The notes under the pieces: generated by a model
Seen by the model: the letters and a program-made list of their open reading frames with translations, nothing else
Database searches by the model: none
Told to the model about the DNA's origin: nothing
Shown here: positions 52,839 through 61,577 of the stretch, piece after piece
How positions within the stretch are numbered: position 1 is the first letter of the stretch
Layout of the letters: the number at the start of each line of letters is the position of its first letter
Source: Comamonas sp.
GTDB taxonomy: Bacteria; Pseudomonadota; Gammaproteobacteria; Burkholderiales; Burkholderiaceae_C
Reading direction: 5' to 3'
Length of the DNA: 64,000 bases
NCBI RefSeq assembly: GCF_009360615.1
Contig: NZ_SPEY01000020.1
Location: 62,001 to 126,000 of the forward strand
Position numbers and translations under genes: made by a program

Positions 52839-54245
52839 TCAGTGCGTGTCGTGGCCGCCCATGGCGGAGCCGGTTTCGGGTTTGCGTACGGTGGCGGCAC
52901 CGGGCGCGGTGCCGGGCGTGCTCTGGCGCGGTGCCTTGGCATCGAAAGGTGCGCCCTGCCATTCATAGGCTTGCGTGCCCTTGGGCTGCGGGTACCAGCC
53001 GGGATCGCCGTAGTCGTTGGCGCCCAGGTTCTTGCGCACCTTGAAGATGGTGAACATGCCGCCCATCTCTATGGGGCCGTAGGGGCCTTTGCCGGTCATC
53101 ATGGGAAAGGTGTTGTCGGGTAGCGGCATGTGCATGCTGCCCATGTCGCCCATGCCGCGTTCTCCCATCACCATGTAGTCGGGCACGATCTTCTGGATCT
53201 TGCCCACCAGGCCACGGTGGTCCACGCCGATCATGGTGGGTACTGTGTGACCCATGGCGCCCATGGTGTGGTGGCTCTTGTGGCAATGGAAGGCCCAGTC
53301 GCCGGGCTCGTCGGCGATGAATTCCACCTGGCGCATCTGGCCCACGGCCACATCCGTCGTCACCTCGGGCCAGCGGGCGGACTTCGGAACGGGGCCACCG
53401 TCGGTTCCCGTGACTTCGAACTCATGGCCGTGGATATGGATGGGGTGGTTGGTCATGGTCAGATTGCCCACGCGTATGCGCACCTTGTCGCCCTGACGCG
53501 CCACCAGCGGGCTGATGGCGGGAAACACACGGCTGTTGAAGGTCCAGATATTGAAATCCGTCATCTCGTTGATGCGCGGCGTCATGGTGCCGGGTTCGAC
53601 CGCATAGGCGCTGAGCAGGAAGGCATAGTCCCGCTGCACCTTGTCGATCAGCGGGTGGGCTGTCCTGGGGTGGGTGATCCACAAGCCCATCATGCCCATG
53701 GCCATCTGCACCATCTCATCCGAATGGGGGTGGTACATGAAGGTCCCGGGGCGGCGCGCCTCGAACTCGTAGACAAAGGTCCTGCCCGGCGGGATGTGGG
53801 GCTGGTTCAGGCCGCCCACGCCATCCATGCCGTTGGGCAGACGCTGGCCATGCCAGTGGATGGTGGTGCTCTCGGGCAGGCGGTTGGTGACGAAGATGCG
53901 CACCTTGTCGCCTTCCACCACCTCGATCGTGGGCCCCGGCGACTGGCCGTTGTAGCCCCACATATTGACGAAAAAACCGGGCGCCACCTCGCGCACCACG
54001 GGCTCTGCCACGAGGTGGAACTCCTTGACGCCCGCATTCATGCGCCAGGGCGTGGTCCAGCCGTTGAGCGTGACCACGCCCTGGTAGGGGCGGCCATTGG
54101 GTGGCGTCAGAGGCCCTGCCGTGTCGGCGCTGCCCTGCACGACGGGCTCGGGCAGCGCTGCCATGGCCACCCGGCTGACGGCCATTGAAGTTGTGGCGGC
54201 TGCCACGGCAGTGGCCGCGCCGGTGAAAAAGGATCGGCGTTGCAT
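52839..54245 (-). CDS. Multicopper oxidase of the copper operon (CopA-like)
   Basis: A 468-residue Tat-type exported oxidase (RRSFF near the N-terminus). All copper motifs are present: HWHGQRLPN, FMYHPHSDEM, NHPIHIHGHEF, and FHCHKSHHTMGAMGH for the type 1/trinuclear site. It should oxidise Cu(I) to the less toxic Cu(II) in the periplasm. The C-terminal part is rich in Met (GDMGSMHMPLPD), which fits copper binding. The next gene upstream is a TolC-family lipoprotein separated by one base. Confidence 0.9.
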   Translation of the reverse strand: MQRRSFFTGAATAVAAATTSMAVSRVAMAALPEPVVQGSADTAGPLTPPNGRPYQGVVTLNGWTTPWRMNAGVKEFHLVAEPVVREVAPGFFVNMWGYNGQSPGPTIEVVEGDKVRIFVTNRLPESTTIHWHGQRLPNGMDGVGGLNQPHIPPGRTFVYEFEARRPGTFMYHPHSDEMVQMAMGMMGLWITHPRTAHPLIDKVQRDYAFLLSAYAVEPGTMTPRINEMTDFNIWTFNSRVFPAISPLVARQGDKVRIRVGNLTMTNHPIHIHGHEFEVTGTDGGPVPKSARWPEVTTDVAVGQMRQVEFIADEPGDWAFHCHKSHHTMGAMGHTVPTMIGVDHRGLVGKIQKIVPDYMVMGERGMGDMGSMHMPLPDNTFPMMTGKGPYGPIEMGGMFTIFKVRKNLGANDYGDPGWYPQPKGTQAYEWQGAPFDAKAPRQSTPGTAPGAATVRKPETGSAMGGHDTH

Positions 54246-54246
54246 C

Positions 54247-55692
54247 TCAGTGACCTGCTTCGTTGCTCGCAGCGGGTGCTGCGCGGGTGTTGATGGTGGA
54301 GGGGGTTCCTGGCGATGTGGCTGTGAGGGCCAGGCGCAGATCGGTCTCGGCCAGCCAGAAGTCGCGCTGGGCCTCGGTGGCGGTCACCACGGCCTGCGCG
54401 GTGCTGCGGGCCTGGGCCAGCAATTGCCACACACTCGTGAACATGCCGTTGTAGCGGTAGACGGTTTCTTCCTGCATCAGCTTGGCCAGGGGCAGGACCT
54501 CGGCCTGCTGCTGCCGGGCCAGGTCGTAGGCCGTGCGGTAGGCCAGCCAGTGGCTGCGGGCCTCGCTGCGCGCGCGTATGGCGTTGTCGCGCAGCAGCGA
54601 GGCACTGCGCAGCACCTGGTGGCGTGCCATGCCGCGTGCGGCAAAGCCCCAGTCGAACAGCGGCAGCGGCACGTCGAACTCCCAGCCCTGGGTCTTGTCG
54701 CTGTGGCCCGTGGCTCTGTCCGTGCTGGTGTTGTTGCTGTAGCTGGCGCCGATATCGCCAAAGATGCTGCCAATCGTGGCCCAGCCCTGGCGGCCGGCGG
54801 TCACATCCAGGTCGCGTCGCAGCGCTCCCAGATCCAGCCGCTGGCGCAGGGCGGTGGCCTCGGCGTCATCGCCACTACGCAATTCGGCTGCTTTCGGCAG
54901 GGCGGGCAGTTGGGCAGGCAGCTGGTAGGCCAGTTGCTGTCCCCACAGACCCATGCGACGGGCCAGCTGCTCTCGTTCCAGCTGGGCGTTCAGACGGGCG
55001 CGTGCCAGCTGGGCTGCGGCTTGCTGCTGCTGGACCAGCTCACGCGCCTGGTCCATCTTGCTGAAGTTGCCGACCTGGGCCATGCGGCGTGCCAGCTCGC
55101 CTCCCAGGGCCGCAGCCTCGTGCATGCGTTCGTTGGCGACCAGGGCCTGCTCGGCTGCCACGGCGCGCAGCCACGCGCGGCGCGTGTCGGCAGCCAGCAG
55201 CAGCACCTGCTGCGCGGCCGTCAGCGTGGCCTGTTCCATCTGCCAGCCCTGCCAGCGGCTGCGCCAGGGCAAGGTGATGAGCTGCACCAGCCCGAAGCTG
55301 AGCTGGCGCTCGATCTCCCGCTCGTGGCTGTTGTGAAAACGGCCGAAGGTAAAGCTCGGGTTGGGCAGGGTCAGCACTTGCACGCGCTGTGCGTCGGCAA
55401 TGCCGAGCTGTGCCAGCTGGGCCTGCAGGCCGGGGTTGTTGAGCAGGGCGATGCGCACGGCGGTGTCGGCATCGACAGGGGCTTTGAGCCATTCGGAAAT
55501 CCGGGCCTGCGCATCCTGAAGGGCCAGGGCGTCCGGCGACGGCAGTTGCGCGCCTGCGGGTAGCCTGCCTTCGGTAAATCTGGCCACCTCGCCACGCAGT
55601 CCGTCGGGCGAGATGCTGGTACAGCCGGCCAGGGCCAGCACGGCAGCCATGGCGCCGACCAGCCGGAGGGAAGCGAAGAGGGAGGGCTTCAT
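54247..55692 (-). CDS. TolC-family outer-membrane lipoprotein
   Basis: A 481-residue outer-membrane factor with lipobox LALAGC near residue 24. Long helical hairpins typical of the family (VQQQQAAAQLARARLNAQLE) and a conserved RHQVLR block. It has no RND pump or adaptor gene beside it, which is unusual. It may pair with a pump encoded elsewhere, or act with the multicopper oxidase operon. Start ATG 55692 overlaps the stop of the preceding gene. Confidence 0.85.
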   Translation of the reverse strand: MKPSLFASLRLVGAMAAVLALAGCTSISPDGLRGEVARFTEGRLPAGAQLPSPDALALQDAQARISEWLKAPVDADTAVRIALLNNPGLQAQLAQLGIADAQRVQVLTLPNPSFTFGRFHNSHEREIERQLSFGLVQLITLPWRSRWQGWQMEQATLTAAQQVLLLAADTRRAWLRAVAAEQALVANERMHEAAALGGELARRMAQVGNFSKMDQARELVQQQQAAAQLARARLNAQLEREQLARRMGLWGQQLAYQLPAQLPALPKAAELRSGDDAEATALRQRLDLGALRRDLDVTAGRQGWATIGSIFGDIGASYSNNTSTDRATGHSDKTQGWEFDVPLPLFDWGFAARGMARHQVLRSASLLRDNAIRARSEARSHWLAYRTAYDLARQQQAEVLPLAKLMQEETVYRYNGMFTSVWQLLAQARSTAQAVVTATEAQRDFWLAETDLRLALTATSPGTPSTINTRAAPAASNEAGH

Positions 55693-56057
55693 GGCCGACC
55701 TCCGTGCAACATGTGCCTGTCGTTCGGGCCTTGACCGGCGGGCGCAGGGGGAGATCGGCCGGCTTGGGTCGCTTCCCAGCGCAGGATGTCCGCATGGCCG
55801 CGGGGAAACTCTGCCACGGCCGCATTGGCCTGGCGCCAGTCGGCCAGCTCGGTTTCCACCGCGCCACTGGCCGGCAGCGCCACATGGTGCAGCGGCAGGC
55901 TGGCTGCGGCCGGATCGACGGCATCGGTCAGTCCCGCGGAGGACGAGGCCGGGGGGGGGCCGCCATCATGGGCCTGGGCCCGGGTCGCGAGGCTGTATGC
56001 GGCAAGGGCCGCCAGCCCAAAGGGGATGAGGGGGGCGAGAAAATGCGCACGGCGCAT
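55689..56057 (-). CDS. Small exported protein of the copper operon
   Basis: A 122-residue protein with a signal peptide (LAPLIPFGLAALAAYSLATR, cleaved near AQA-HD) and His residues in the mature part (ASLPLHHVALPASG). No family recognised. ATG 56057 with ribosome site AGGAG is preferred to an upstream start. Overlaps the TolC gene by ATGA. Confidence 0.65.
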   Translation of the reverse strand: MRRAHFLAPLIPFGLAALAAYSLATRAQAHDGGPPPASSSAGLTDAVDPAAASLPLHHVALPASGAVETELADWRQANAAVAEFPRGHADILRWEATQAGRSPPAPAGQGPNDRHMLHGGRP

Positions 56058-56177
56058 GGTGTTCTCCTGAATGCGAAACGGACAACGCATCCGCGGCCGG
56101 AGGCCCGCCATGCCCGCAAGGGGCTGCCCATGGAAGAGGCGGCAGGGATGGCGCGGACGCAGTGAGGGCGTCAGGCT

Positions 56178-56645
56178 TCAGGAAATGGGGGGCTTGATGG
56201 CTTGCAGCGTGACCGCGCTGGCAAAGCGCGCGCTGCCTCGGGGGCGCAGAGCGGCGGCCGGCGCTGGGCCGTCCGAATCGATCTGGCCAGGAGTGAACAG
56301 GGCCGAATGGCAGATGCCGCACAGGGTGCAACTGGGCCCGTGTTCATGTTCCCCGCAGCCGCCGCCCGAAGGGCTGCCGGCCTGGGAGACGCAGCCTCCA
56401 GGGTGCTCGGCGTGTGAGGTGTGATCTGCGGCGTGCGCCGCATGATGATGCGCGGAGCGGTCCGGCGAATGCGCGATTTCCGGCGCGTGATGGTGGAGTG
56501 CCGACACCGAAGACCGCGCAGGAGCAGATGCGGCAGCCGACGCCAGGGGCGACATGACCGGTGCAGTCCCCATGGCCATGGCGTTGCCCAGCAGGCCACG
56601 AAGGACCAGCAGCAAGACCAGGACAATGGACAAGGGGCGGCGCAT
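56178..56645 (-). CDS. His/Cys-rich exported CopL-like protein
   Basis: A 155-residue protein: signal peptide (LSIVLVLLLVLRGLLGNAMA), then many histidines (HHHAPEIAHSPDRSAHHHAA) and a Cys cluster (CTLCGICHSALF). A probable periplasmic metal chelator in front of the copper operon. Only its position and composition link it to CopL-type proteins. Confidence 0.65.
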   Translation of the reverse strand: MRRPLSIVLVLLLVLRGLLGNAMAMGTAPVMSPLASAAASAPARSSVSALHHHAPEIAHSPDRSAHHHAAHAADHTSHAEHPGGCVSQAGSPSGGGCGEHEHGPSCTLCGICHSALFTPGQIDSDGPAPAAALRPRGSARFASAVTLQAIKPPIS

Positions 56646-56681
56646 AGGTTTGAATGATACCTGACCGAGGCGCGAAGTTCC

Positions 56682-57068
56682 TCAGACACGTGGCCTTTGC
56701 CGCGGGGCGTGGAGCGTGGCGCGCAGGGCCTCGGCAATCAGGACCGATACGGCCGGCGGCATGTCCATGGGCAGGGTGGCCGGCACCGTGGCGCGGCCCG
56801 TGTTGCCGCGTGGCAGCCGGTCCAGCAGGTGGCCTGCGGGCAGCAGGGCAAGGCGCAGCAACTGGCCGGCCACCTCCCTGGCATCGCGCAGTTGCAGCGC
56901 ATGGCGCAGCATCCAGCAGTGGGATCGCCAGTGCAGACCCAGCAGCTGCTGGCCCAGTACATGGCTTGCCTCCAGCAGCAGCCAGCGCTGTGCGGGCTCC
57001 AGGTCCTGGCTCGAATGGAAGCGGTGCAGCAGGTGAGCGAAGGCGGCGCGGCGCTGGGCGTCGGTCAT
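56682..57068 (-). CDS. DUF3703 family protein
   Basis: A 128-residue cytoplasmic helical protein matching the DUF3703 family (AHLLHRFHSSQDLEPAQRWL, then HWRSHCWMLRHALQLRD), which is typically found after heavy-metal P-type ATPase genes. Function unknown; perhaps a regulator or metal-related helper. Start overlaps the ATPase stop by ATGA, so it is translated with it. Confidence 0.8.
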   Translation of the reverse strand: MTDAQRRAAFAHLLHRFHSSQDLEPAQRWLLLEASHVLGQQLLGLHWRSHCWMLRHALQLRDAREVAGQLLRLALLPAGHLLDRLPRGNTGRATVPATLPMDMPPAVSVLIAEALRATLHAPRQRPRV

Positions 57069-59200
57069 GCCGCCTCCCTGTCGCTGCCCCAGCGGCGCAG
57101 CCGCAGTCCATTGGCGACCACCAGCAGGCTCACGCCCATATCGGCCAGCACGGCGAGCCACATGCTGGCATTGCCGCTGACGGCCAGAATGAAGAAGGCC
57201 AGCTTGATGCCCAGGGCCAGGCTGATGTTCTGCCACAGCACCCCGTGCGCGCGCCGGGAGAGATCGACCACCTCGGGGATGCGGCGCAGGTCGTCGTTCA
57301 TGAGCACCACATCCGCAGTCTCCATGGCCATGTCGGTGGCATGCATGCCGCCCATGGCAAAGCCAATGTCGGCCTGGGCCAGGGCCGGCGCGTCATTGAT
57401 GCCGTCACCTGTCATGGCCGTGGGGCCGATGGCGTGCTGGAGCTCGCTCAGGGTCTTGAGCTTGTCCTCGGGCAGCATATTGCCGCGTGCATCGCTGATG
57501 CCCGCTTCCGCAGCCACCGTGCGCACGGTGGCGCTGTTGTCGCCGCTGAGCACCACAGGCTTGACGCCCAGCGCCTGCAGCTGTGCCACGGCGGCCTTGG
57601 CCTGGGGGCGCAGCGGGTCGGCCACGGCAAACAGCGCCTGCACGCCCTGCTCATTGGCCAGCAGGGTGACGGTACGGCCTTGCTGCTCCTGCTGCATCAG
57701 CGCAGCCCGGAGTTCGGCACTGTCCCAGCCTTGCTCGGCCACCCAGCGCAGATTGGCGAGCGTCCAGCGTTCACCGCCGATCTGGGCCTGCACGCCGCGG
57801 CCGGGCAGGGCCTGCAGTTGCTGGGCTTCTGCAAAGTCCTTGTCGATCTGCGTCTGCAGCCCCTGGGCAATCGCACGCGAGACGGGGTGGTCGGAGCGCG
57901 ATGCCAGCGCATAGGCGCGGGCGGCGGCATCATCGCCGTGCGCTGCATTCCAGCTCTGCCAGTCCACCAGCCTGGGGGCGCCCGTGGTCAGTGTGCCGGT
58001 CTTGTCAAGTGCAATCGCCTTGAGCTGGCGGGCCGACTCCAGTGCGCTGCCGCCCTTGATGAGAATGCCGCGCTTGGCGGCTGCCGTGAGGGCGCTGACC
58101 ACGGTGACGGGGGTGGACAGCACCAGGGCGCAGGGGCAGGCAATGACCAGCAGGGCCAAGGCCTGGTAAGCGGCCTGATGCCAGCTCCAGTCCAGCAGCC
58201 AGGGCGCGAGCAGGCCCAGGGCCATCGCCAGCACCAGCACGATGGGGGTGTAGATCTCGGCAAAGCGGTCGACAAAGCGCTGGGTGGGGGCCTTGGAGGA
58301 CTGCGCCCGTTCCACGGCATGGACGATGCGCGCAATCAGGCTGTCGCTGGCCGGCGCGGTCACGCGCAGATGCAGTTCGCCGTCCTGGTTGATGGAGCCG
58401 GCATACAGCTCGTCGCCCGGGGCTTTGTGCGCCAGCGCGCTTTCGCCCGTGATGGGAGCCTGGTTGACCGAGCTTTCCCCTTCGGTGACCAGACCGTCCA
58501 GCGGCACGCGGGCGCCGGGTGTCACGCGCAGCACGGCGCCCATGGGCACCTCGCGGGCGGCCATGCGCACAGTGCTGCCGTCGGCCTGCAGCACGTCGGC
58601 GGTCTCGGGCGCGAGCTGCAGCAGATTGCGGATGGCCAGGCGTGCCTTGTCCATGGCCTGGTCTTCGATGCGCTCGGCCGCCGCATAGAGGGCCATGACC
58701 ATGGCGGCTTCGGGCCACTGGCCGATGATGAAGGCGCCCGTGACGGCCACGGCCATCAGGGCATGAATGCCGAGCTTGAAGCGCAGCAAATCCTTGATTC
58801 CCGCCTTGTAGACGCCCAGGCCCGACAACGCTATGCCCAGTACGGCCAGCGCCATGCCCAGATATTGAAGCGTCGCGTTGGCACCGTCGCCGCCAAACCA
58901 GTGGCAGGCCTCGGCGGCCAGAGCTGCGGCCAGAGCGGCATAGATGCGCGGCCAGCCGGGCAGCACGCCATGGTCGTGGGCATGGTCGTGACCGTCATCC
59001 TCATCATGAACCTTACTCTTGGCCGGCTCGCTGATGGAAAACGGTGCGCAGCAACCGGTTCCGCAGGCCGATGTGGCTGTGTCGGCAATAGGTTTCGAAG
59101 TGGCTGGCACATGTGCATGCGGATGTGCATGATCGTGATCATGTGAATGACCATTGTGGCCGCCGCCATGGGCGTGGGTGGACAGGCTTTCTTGCTTCAT
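57065..59200 (-). CDS. Zn/Cd/Pb-translocating P1B-type ATPase
   Basis: A 711-residue metal exporter. The N-terminus has a histidine-rich stretch (HGGGHNGHSHDHDHAHPH) and CGTGCC but no normal HMA domain. Then eight transmembrane helices and the core: TGES, CPC in VIACPCALVL (about 356), DKTGTLT (about 399), HP in SRSDHPVSR, GDGINDAP (about 601). The CPC and the His-rich N-terminus fit the Zn/Cd/Pb group (CadA/ZntA/PbrA). Divergently transcribed from the MerR-type regulator. Confidence 0.92.
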   Translation of the reverse strand: MKQESLSTHAHGGGHNGHSHDHDHAHPHAHVPATSKPIADTATSACGTGCCAPFSISEPAKSKVHDEDDGHDHAHDHGVLPGWPRIYAALAAALAAEACHWFGGDGANATLQYLGMALAVLGIALSGLGVYKAGIKDLLRFKLGIHALMAVAVTGAFIIGQWPEAAMVMALYAAAERIEDQAMDKARLAIRNLLQLAPETADVLQADGSTVRMAAREVPMGAVLRVTPGARVPLDGLVTEGESSVNQAPITGESALAHKAPGDELYAGSINQDGELHLRVTAPASDSLIARIVHAVERAQSSKAPTQRFVDRFAEIYTPIVLVLAMALGLLAPWLLDWSWHQAAYQALALLVIACPCALVLSTPVTVVSALTAAAKRGILIKGGSALESARQLKAIALDKTGTLTTGAPRLVDWQSWNAAHGDDAAARAYALASRSDHPVSRAIAQGLQTQIDKDFAEAQQLQALPGRGVQAQIGGERWTLANLRWVAEQGWDSAELRAALMQQEQQGRTVTLLANEQGVQALFAVADPLRPQAKAAVAQLQALGVKPVVLSGDNSATVRTVAAEAGISDARGNMLPEDKLKTLSELQHAIGPTAMTGDGINDAPALAQADIGFAMGGMHATDMAMETADVVLMNDDLRRIPEVVDLSRRAHGVLWQNISLALGIKLAFFILAVSGNASMWLAVLADMGVSLLVVANGLRLRRWGSDREAA

Positions 59201-59205
59201 GGCAG

Positions 59206-59237
59206 TATTGAAAACAATAAAGTCACTTCAAGGTCAA
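59206..59237 (-). promoter_or_regulatory. MerR-type promoter of the metal ATPase
   Basis: On the minus strand a -35 TTGACC (59237-59232) is followed after 20 bases by TCAATA (59211-59206) and contains AAGT-G-ACTT, a short dyad in the middle. Long spacers with central dyads are typical of MerR-family targets. The -10 is so close to the ATG at 59200 that the transcript may be leaderless. Confidence 0.5.
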
Positions 59238-59239
59238 GC

Positions 59240-59713
59240 ATGTCGCTCAATTCTCACGATATTCCGCGCTGGCGCATCGGCGAGGCGGCCAGGCGCTCCG
59301 GCATCGCGGCAGCCAACATCCGCTATTACGAGAAGGAGCAACTGCTCTCGCCCGGCGTACGCGAGGACAACCAGTACCGGCTCTACACGGATGGTGACGT
59401 GCACCGCCTGCGCTTTATCCGCCTGTGCCGGGCCATGGACATGTCGCTGGACGAGGTGCGCACCCTGCTGGCCCTCGATGGTGCGCGCAAGGCCGATTGC
59501 GTGGCCGCCAACAAAACCCTGGACGCCCATCTGGGCCATGTGCGGGAGCGGCTGGCCGAGCTGCAGGCGCTGGAGCACGAGCTGATGCAGCTGCGCAGTC
59601 AGTGCGACGGCTCGGACAGCTTCTGCCACATCATCGAAGCCCTGCATGCCCAGGCCGACGAGCCCCTGCCCGAGGGCCTGCAAGGCAGCGCTGCGGCAAA
59701 GCGCCATGTCTGA
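59240..59713 (+). CDS. MerR-family metal-responsive regulator (Zn/Cd/Pb type)
   Basis: A 157-residue regulator. Residues 11-35 are the winged HTH (RIGEAARRSGIAAANIRYYE), followed by the dimerisation coiled coil. Cys87, Cys122 and Cys129 (DCVAANKTLD, QCDGSDSFCH) form the metal site, placed as in CadR/PbrR proteins. Divergent from the P-type ATPase gene with 39 bp between, so both are controlled from the same region. Confidence 0.9.
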   Translation: MSLNSHDIPRWRIGEAARRSGIAAANIRYYEKEQLLSPGVREDNQYRLYTDGDVHRLRFIRLCRAMDMSLDEVRTLLALDGARKADCVAANKTLDAHLGHVRERLAELQALEHELMQLRSQCDGSDSFCHIIEALHAQADEPLPEGLQGSAAAKRHV

Positions 59714-59770
59714 CAGACTGCAGCAGCGTCGGCTGCGCCTGCAGTCTGAAGTGGACGCTATCATTCCTGC

Positions 59771-60574
59771 ATGAGCTGGAGCGAAACCACCATCAAGCTG
59801 CCGGGGCGGATCTGGGCCGCGCTGGGCGCGCAGGCCCTGGCGTGGTGGCGCAGCATTTATCTGACGGCCGTTCTGCTGGTGCTGGTCAGCTCGCCGTCGA
59901 GCTACCGCAAGCGCGGGCGGGCCATGCTGGCCCAGCAGATGTATGCGCAGACCGCGCCCATACTCACGGGCTTTACGGCGCTGGCGGCCCTGCTGTGTGC
60001 GGTGATTGCGCGCATCGTCATCGTCACCGCGCAAAGCTATGGATTGTCGCGCTATGCGCTGGATCTGGTGGTGCGGGTGATGGTGATCGAGCTGATACCG
60101 CTGACGGCCGCGCTATTCGTCGCCATGCGCTGCACGATTCCGGCCGGCGTCCAGGTGGTGCAGATGCGTACCCAGGGCCAGCTTGCGAAGTGGAAGACGC
60201 AAGGCATTGACCCTGTCCGCGCGGCACTGGTGCCGCGTGCGGCGGCGGGCGTGTTTGCGGCCATCACGCTTGCTGCGCTGAGCTGCATCGTGGCCCTGGT
60301 CACCGTGTATCTGAGCGTCTATGGCTTCAGCCTCGCCGGTTTCTCCTCGTACACGCGCATCTTCGGCCAGATCTTCACGCCGTCGCTGACACTGGTGTTC
60401 GTGCTCAAGACCTGGTTTTTCAGCCTCACGGTGGCCGTCATGCCGCTGGCATCCGCCATGTATACGCCGGTTGCGCGCCATCGGCAGGGTGGGGCGGAGC
60501 TGGGTGGTTTTGCGCGCATGTTTGCCGTGTTGCTCCTGATCGAGGTGATCTCGCTCATGGGCAACTATTACTGA
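59771..60574 (+). CDS. MlaE-like ABC permease
   Basis: A 267-residue inner-membrane permease of the MlaE family with five to six helices (GFTALAALLCAVIARIVIVT and others). In Mla-type systems it works with an MCE protein and a cytoplasmic ATPase to move phospholipid between membranes. The usual ATPase gene is not next to it here. The next gene is the MCE protein (13 bp). Confidence 0.85.
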   Translation: MSWSETTIKLPGRIWAALGAQALAWWRSIYLTAVLLVLVSSPSSYRKRGRAMLAQQMYAQTAPILTGFTALAALLCAVIARIVIVTAQSYGLSRYALDLVVRVMVIELIPLTAALFVAMRCTIPAGVQVVQMRTQGQLAKWKTQGIDPVRAALVPRAAAGVFAAITLAALSCIVALVTVYLSVYGFSLAGFSSYTRIFGQIFTPSLTLVFVLKTWFFSLTVAVMPLASAMYTPVARHRQGGAELGGFARMFAVLLLIEVISLMGNYY

Positions 60575-60587
60575 AAAGGATGGAGCC

Positions 60588-61577
60588 ATGAGCGAAACGC
60601 GTATGGCCGAGGAACAGTTGATCGACGAGGAGTTGCTCAGCCTCAAACCCGTCGCGCATCTGCGCGCCAAGGCTGCGGCGCTGCTGGCGCTGACCCTGGT
60701 CTTGATTCTGAGTGCGGCCGCTTATCTGCTCTACGCGCGCGGGGTGTTCGAGCCAACGCAGCGGCTGGTGCTGACGGCCGATGACTCCGAAGGCGTGGTG
60801 GTGGGCATGGACATGACTTTCTCGGGCTTTCCCATAGGCCGTGTGCGCAAGATAGAGCTGGCCGAGGACGGCTCGGTCCGCATTCTTGTCGACGTGACCG
60901 AGAAGGATGCCCACTGGTTGCGCCAGTCCAGTGTGTTCACGCTGGTCAAGGGACTGGTGGGCGGCACCACCATCAAGGCCTATAGCGGCATGCTGGGTGA
61001 TGCACCGCTGCCGCCGGATTCCGTGCGACCCGTGCTCAGTGGCGATGCCACGGCCGAGCTGCCTCAGATCATCAGTTCCGCCAAGGAGGTGCTGGCCAAT
61101 GTGGCGGCGCTGACCGCCACGGATTCGGCACTGGGCGGATCGCTGGCCGAAGTGCGCAAGCTGGCCGAGCGCATGCAGGGGCAAGGCGGCGTTCTGGGCG
61201 CAGTGCTGGGCAGCGATGAGGAAGCGAAGAAGGTCGGCCAGATGCTGGAGCGCGCCAACTCACTGCTGGGGCGCATGGACCGCATGGTCGCACGTGCCGA
61301 CAGCCAGGTCTTCGATGCGAACGGTGTCATGCCCCAGGTCAAGGTCACGATGGAGCAGCTCAACGGCCTGCTGGCTGATACGCGCAAAAGCATGGCCAAA
61401 GTCGATGCCGTGCTGGCCGATATGCAGGTGGTGGGCAGCAATGCCCGTGAGGCCTCGACCGACCTGGGCGCGCTGCGTGCCGAGGTGGAAAGCAACCTGC
61501 TGAGGCTGGAGTCCGTGCTCAATGATCTGCAGCGCAAATGGCCGTTTTCCCACAAGCCGGAGTTGAAGCTGCCATGA
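60588..61577 (+). CDS. MlaD-like MCE-domain protein
   Basis: A 329-residue protein with one N-terminal membrane helix (AAALLALTLVLILSAAAYLL) and an MCE domain at about 60-150 (GVVVGMDMTFSGFPIGRVRK, VFTLVKGLVGGTTIKA). The C-terminal half is coiled coil. It binds lipid in the periplasm and sits between permease and lipoprotein in the operon. Confidence 0.88.
   Translation: MSETRMAEEQLIDEELLSLKPVAHLRAKAAALLALTLVLILSAAAYLLYARGVFEPTQRLVLTADDSEGVVVGMDMTFSGFPIGRVRKIELAEDGSVRILVDVTEKDAHWLRQSSVFTLVKGLVGGTTIKAYSGMLGDAPLPPDSVRPVLSGDATAELPQIISSAKEVLANVAALTATDSALGGSLAEVRKLAERMQGQGGVLGAVLGSDEEAKKVGQMLERANSLLGRMDRMVARADSQVFDANGVMPQVKVTMEQLNGLLADTRKSMAKVDAVLADMQVVGSNAREASTDLGALRAEVESNLLRLESVLNDLQRKWPFSHKPELKLP

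Noticed and set aside
53130-59146. Long open frames antisense to the copper and P-type ATPase genes (352 and 830 residues)
   Set aside because: They mirror well-supported genes on the other strand in high-GC DNA and show only low-complexity His/Gly/Arg sequence without start signals or motifs.
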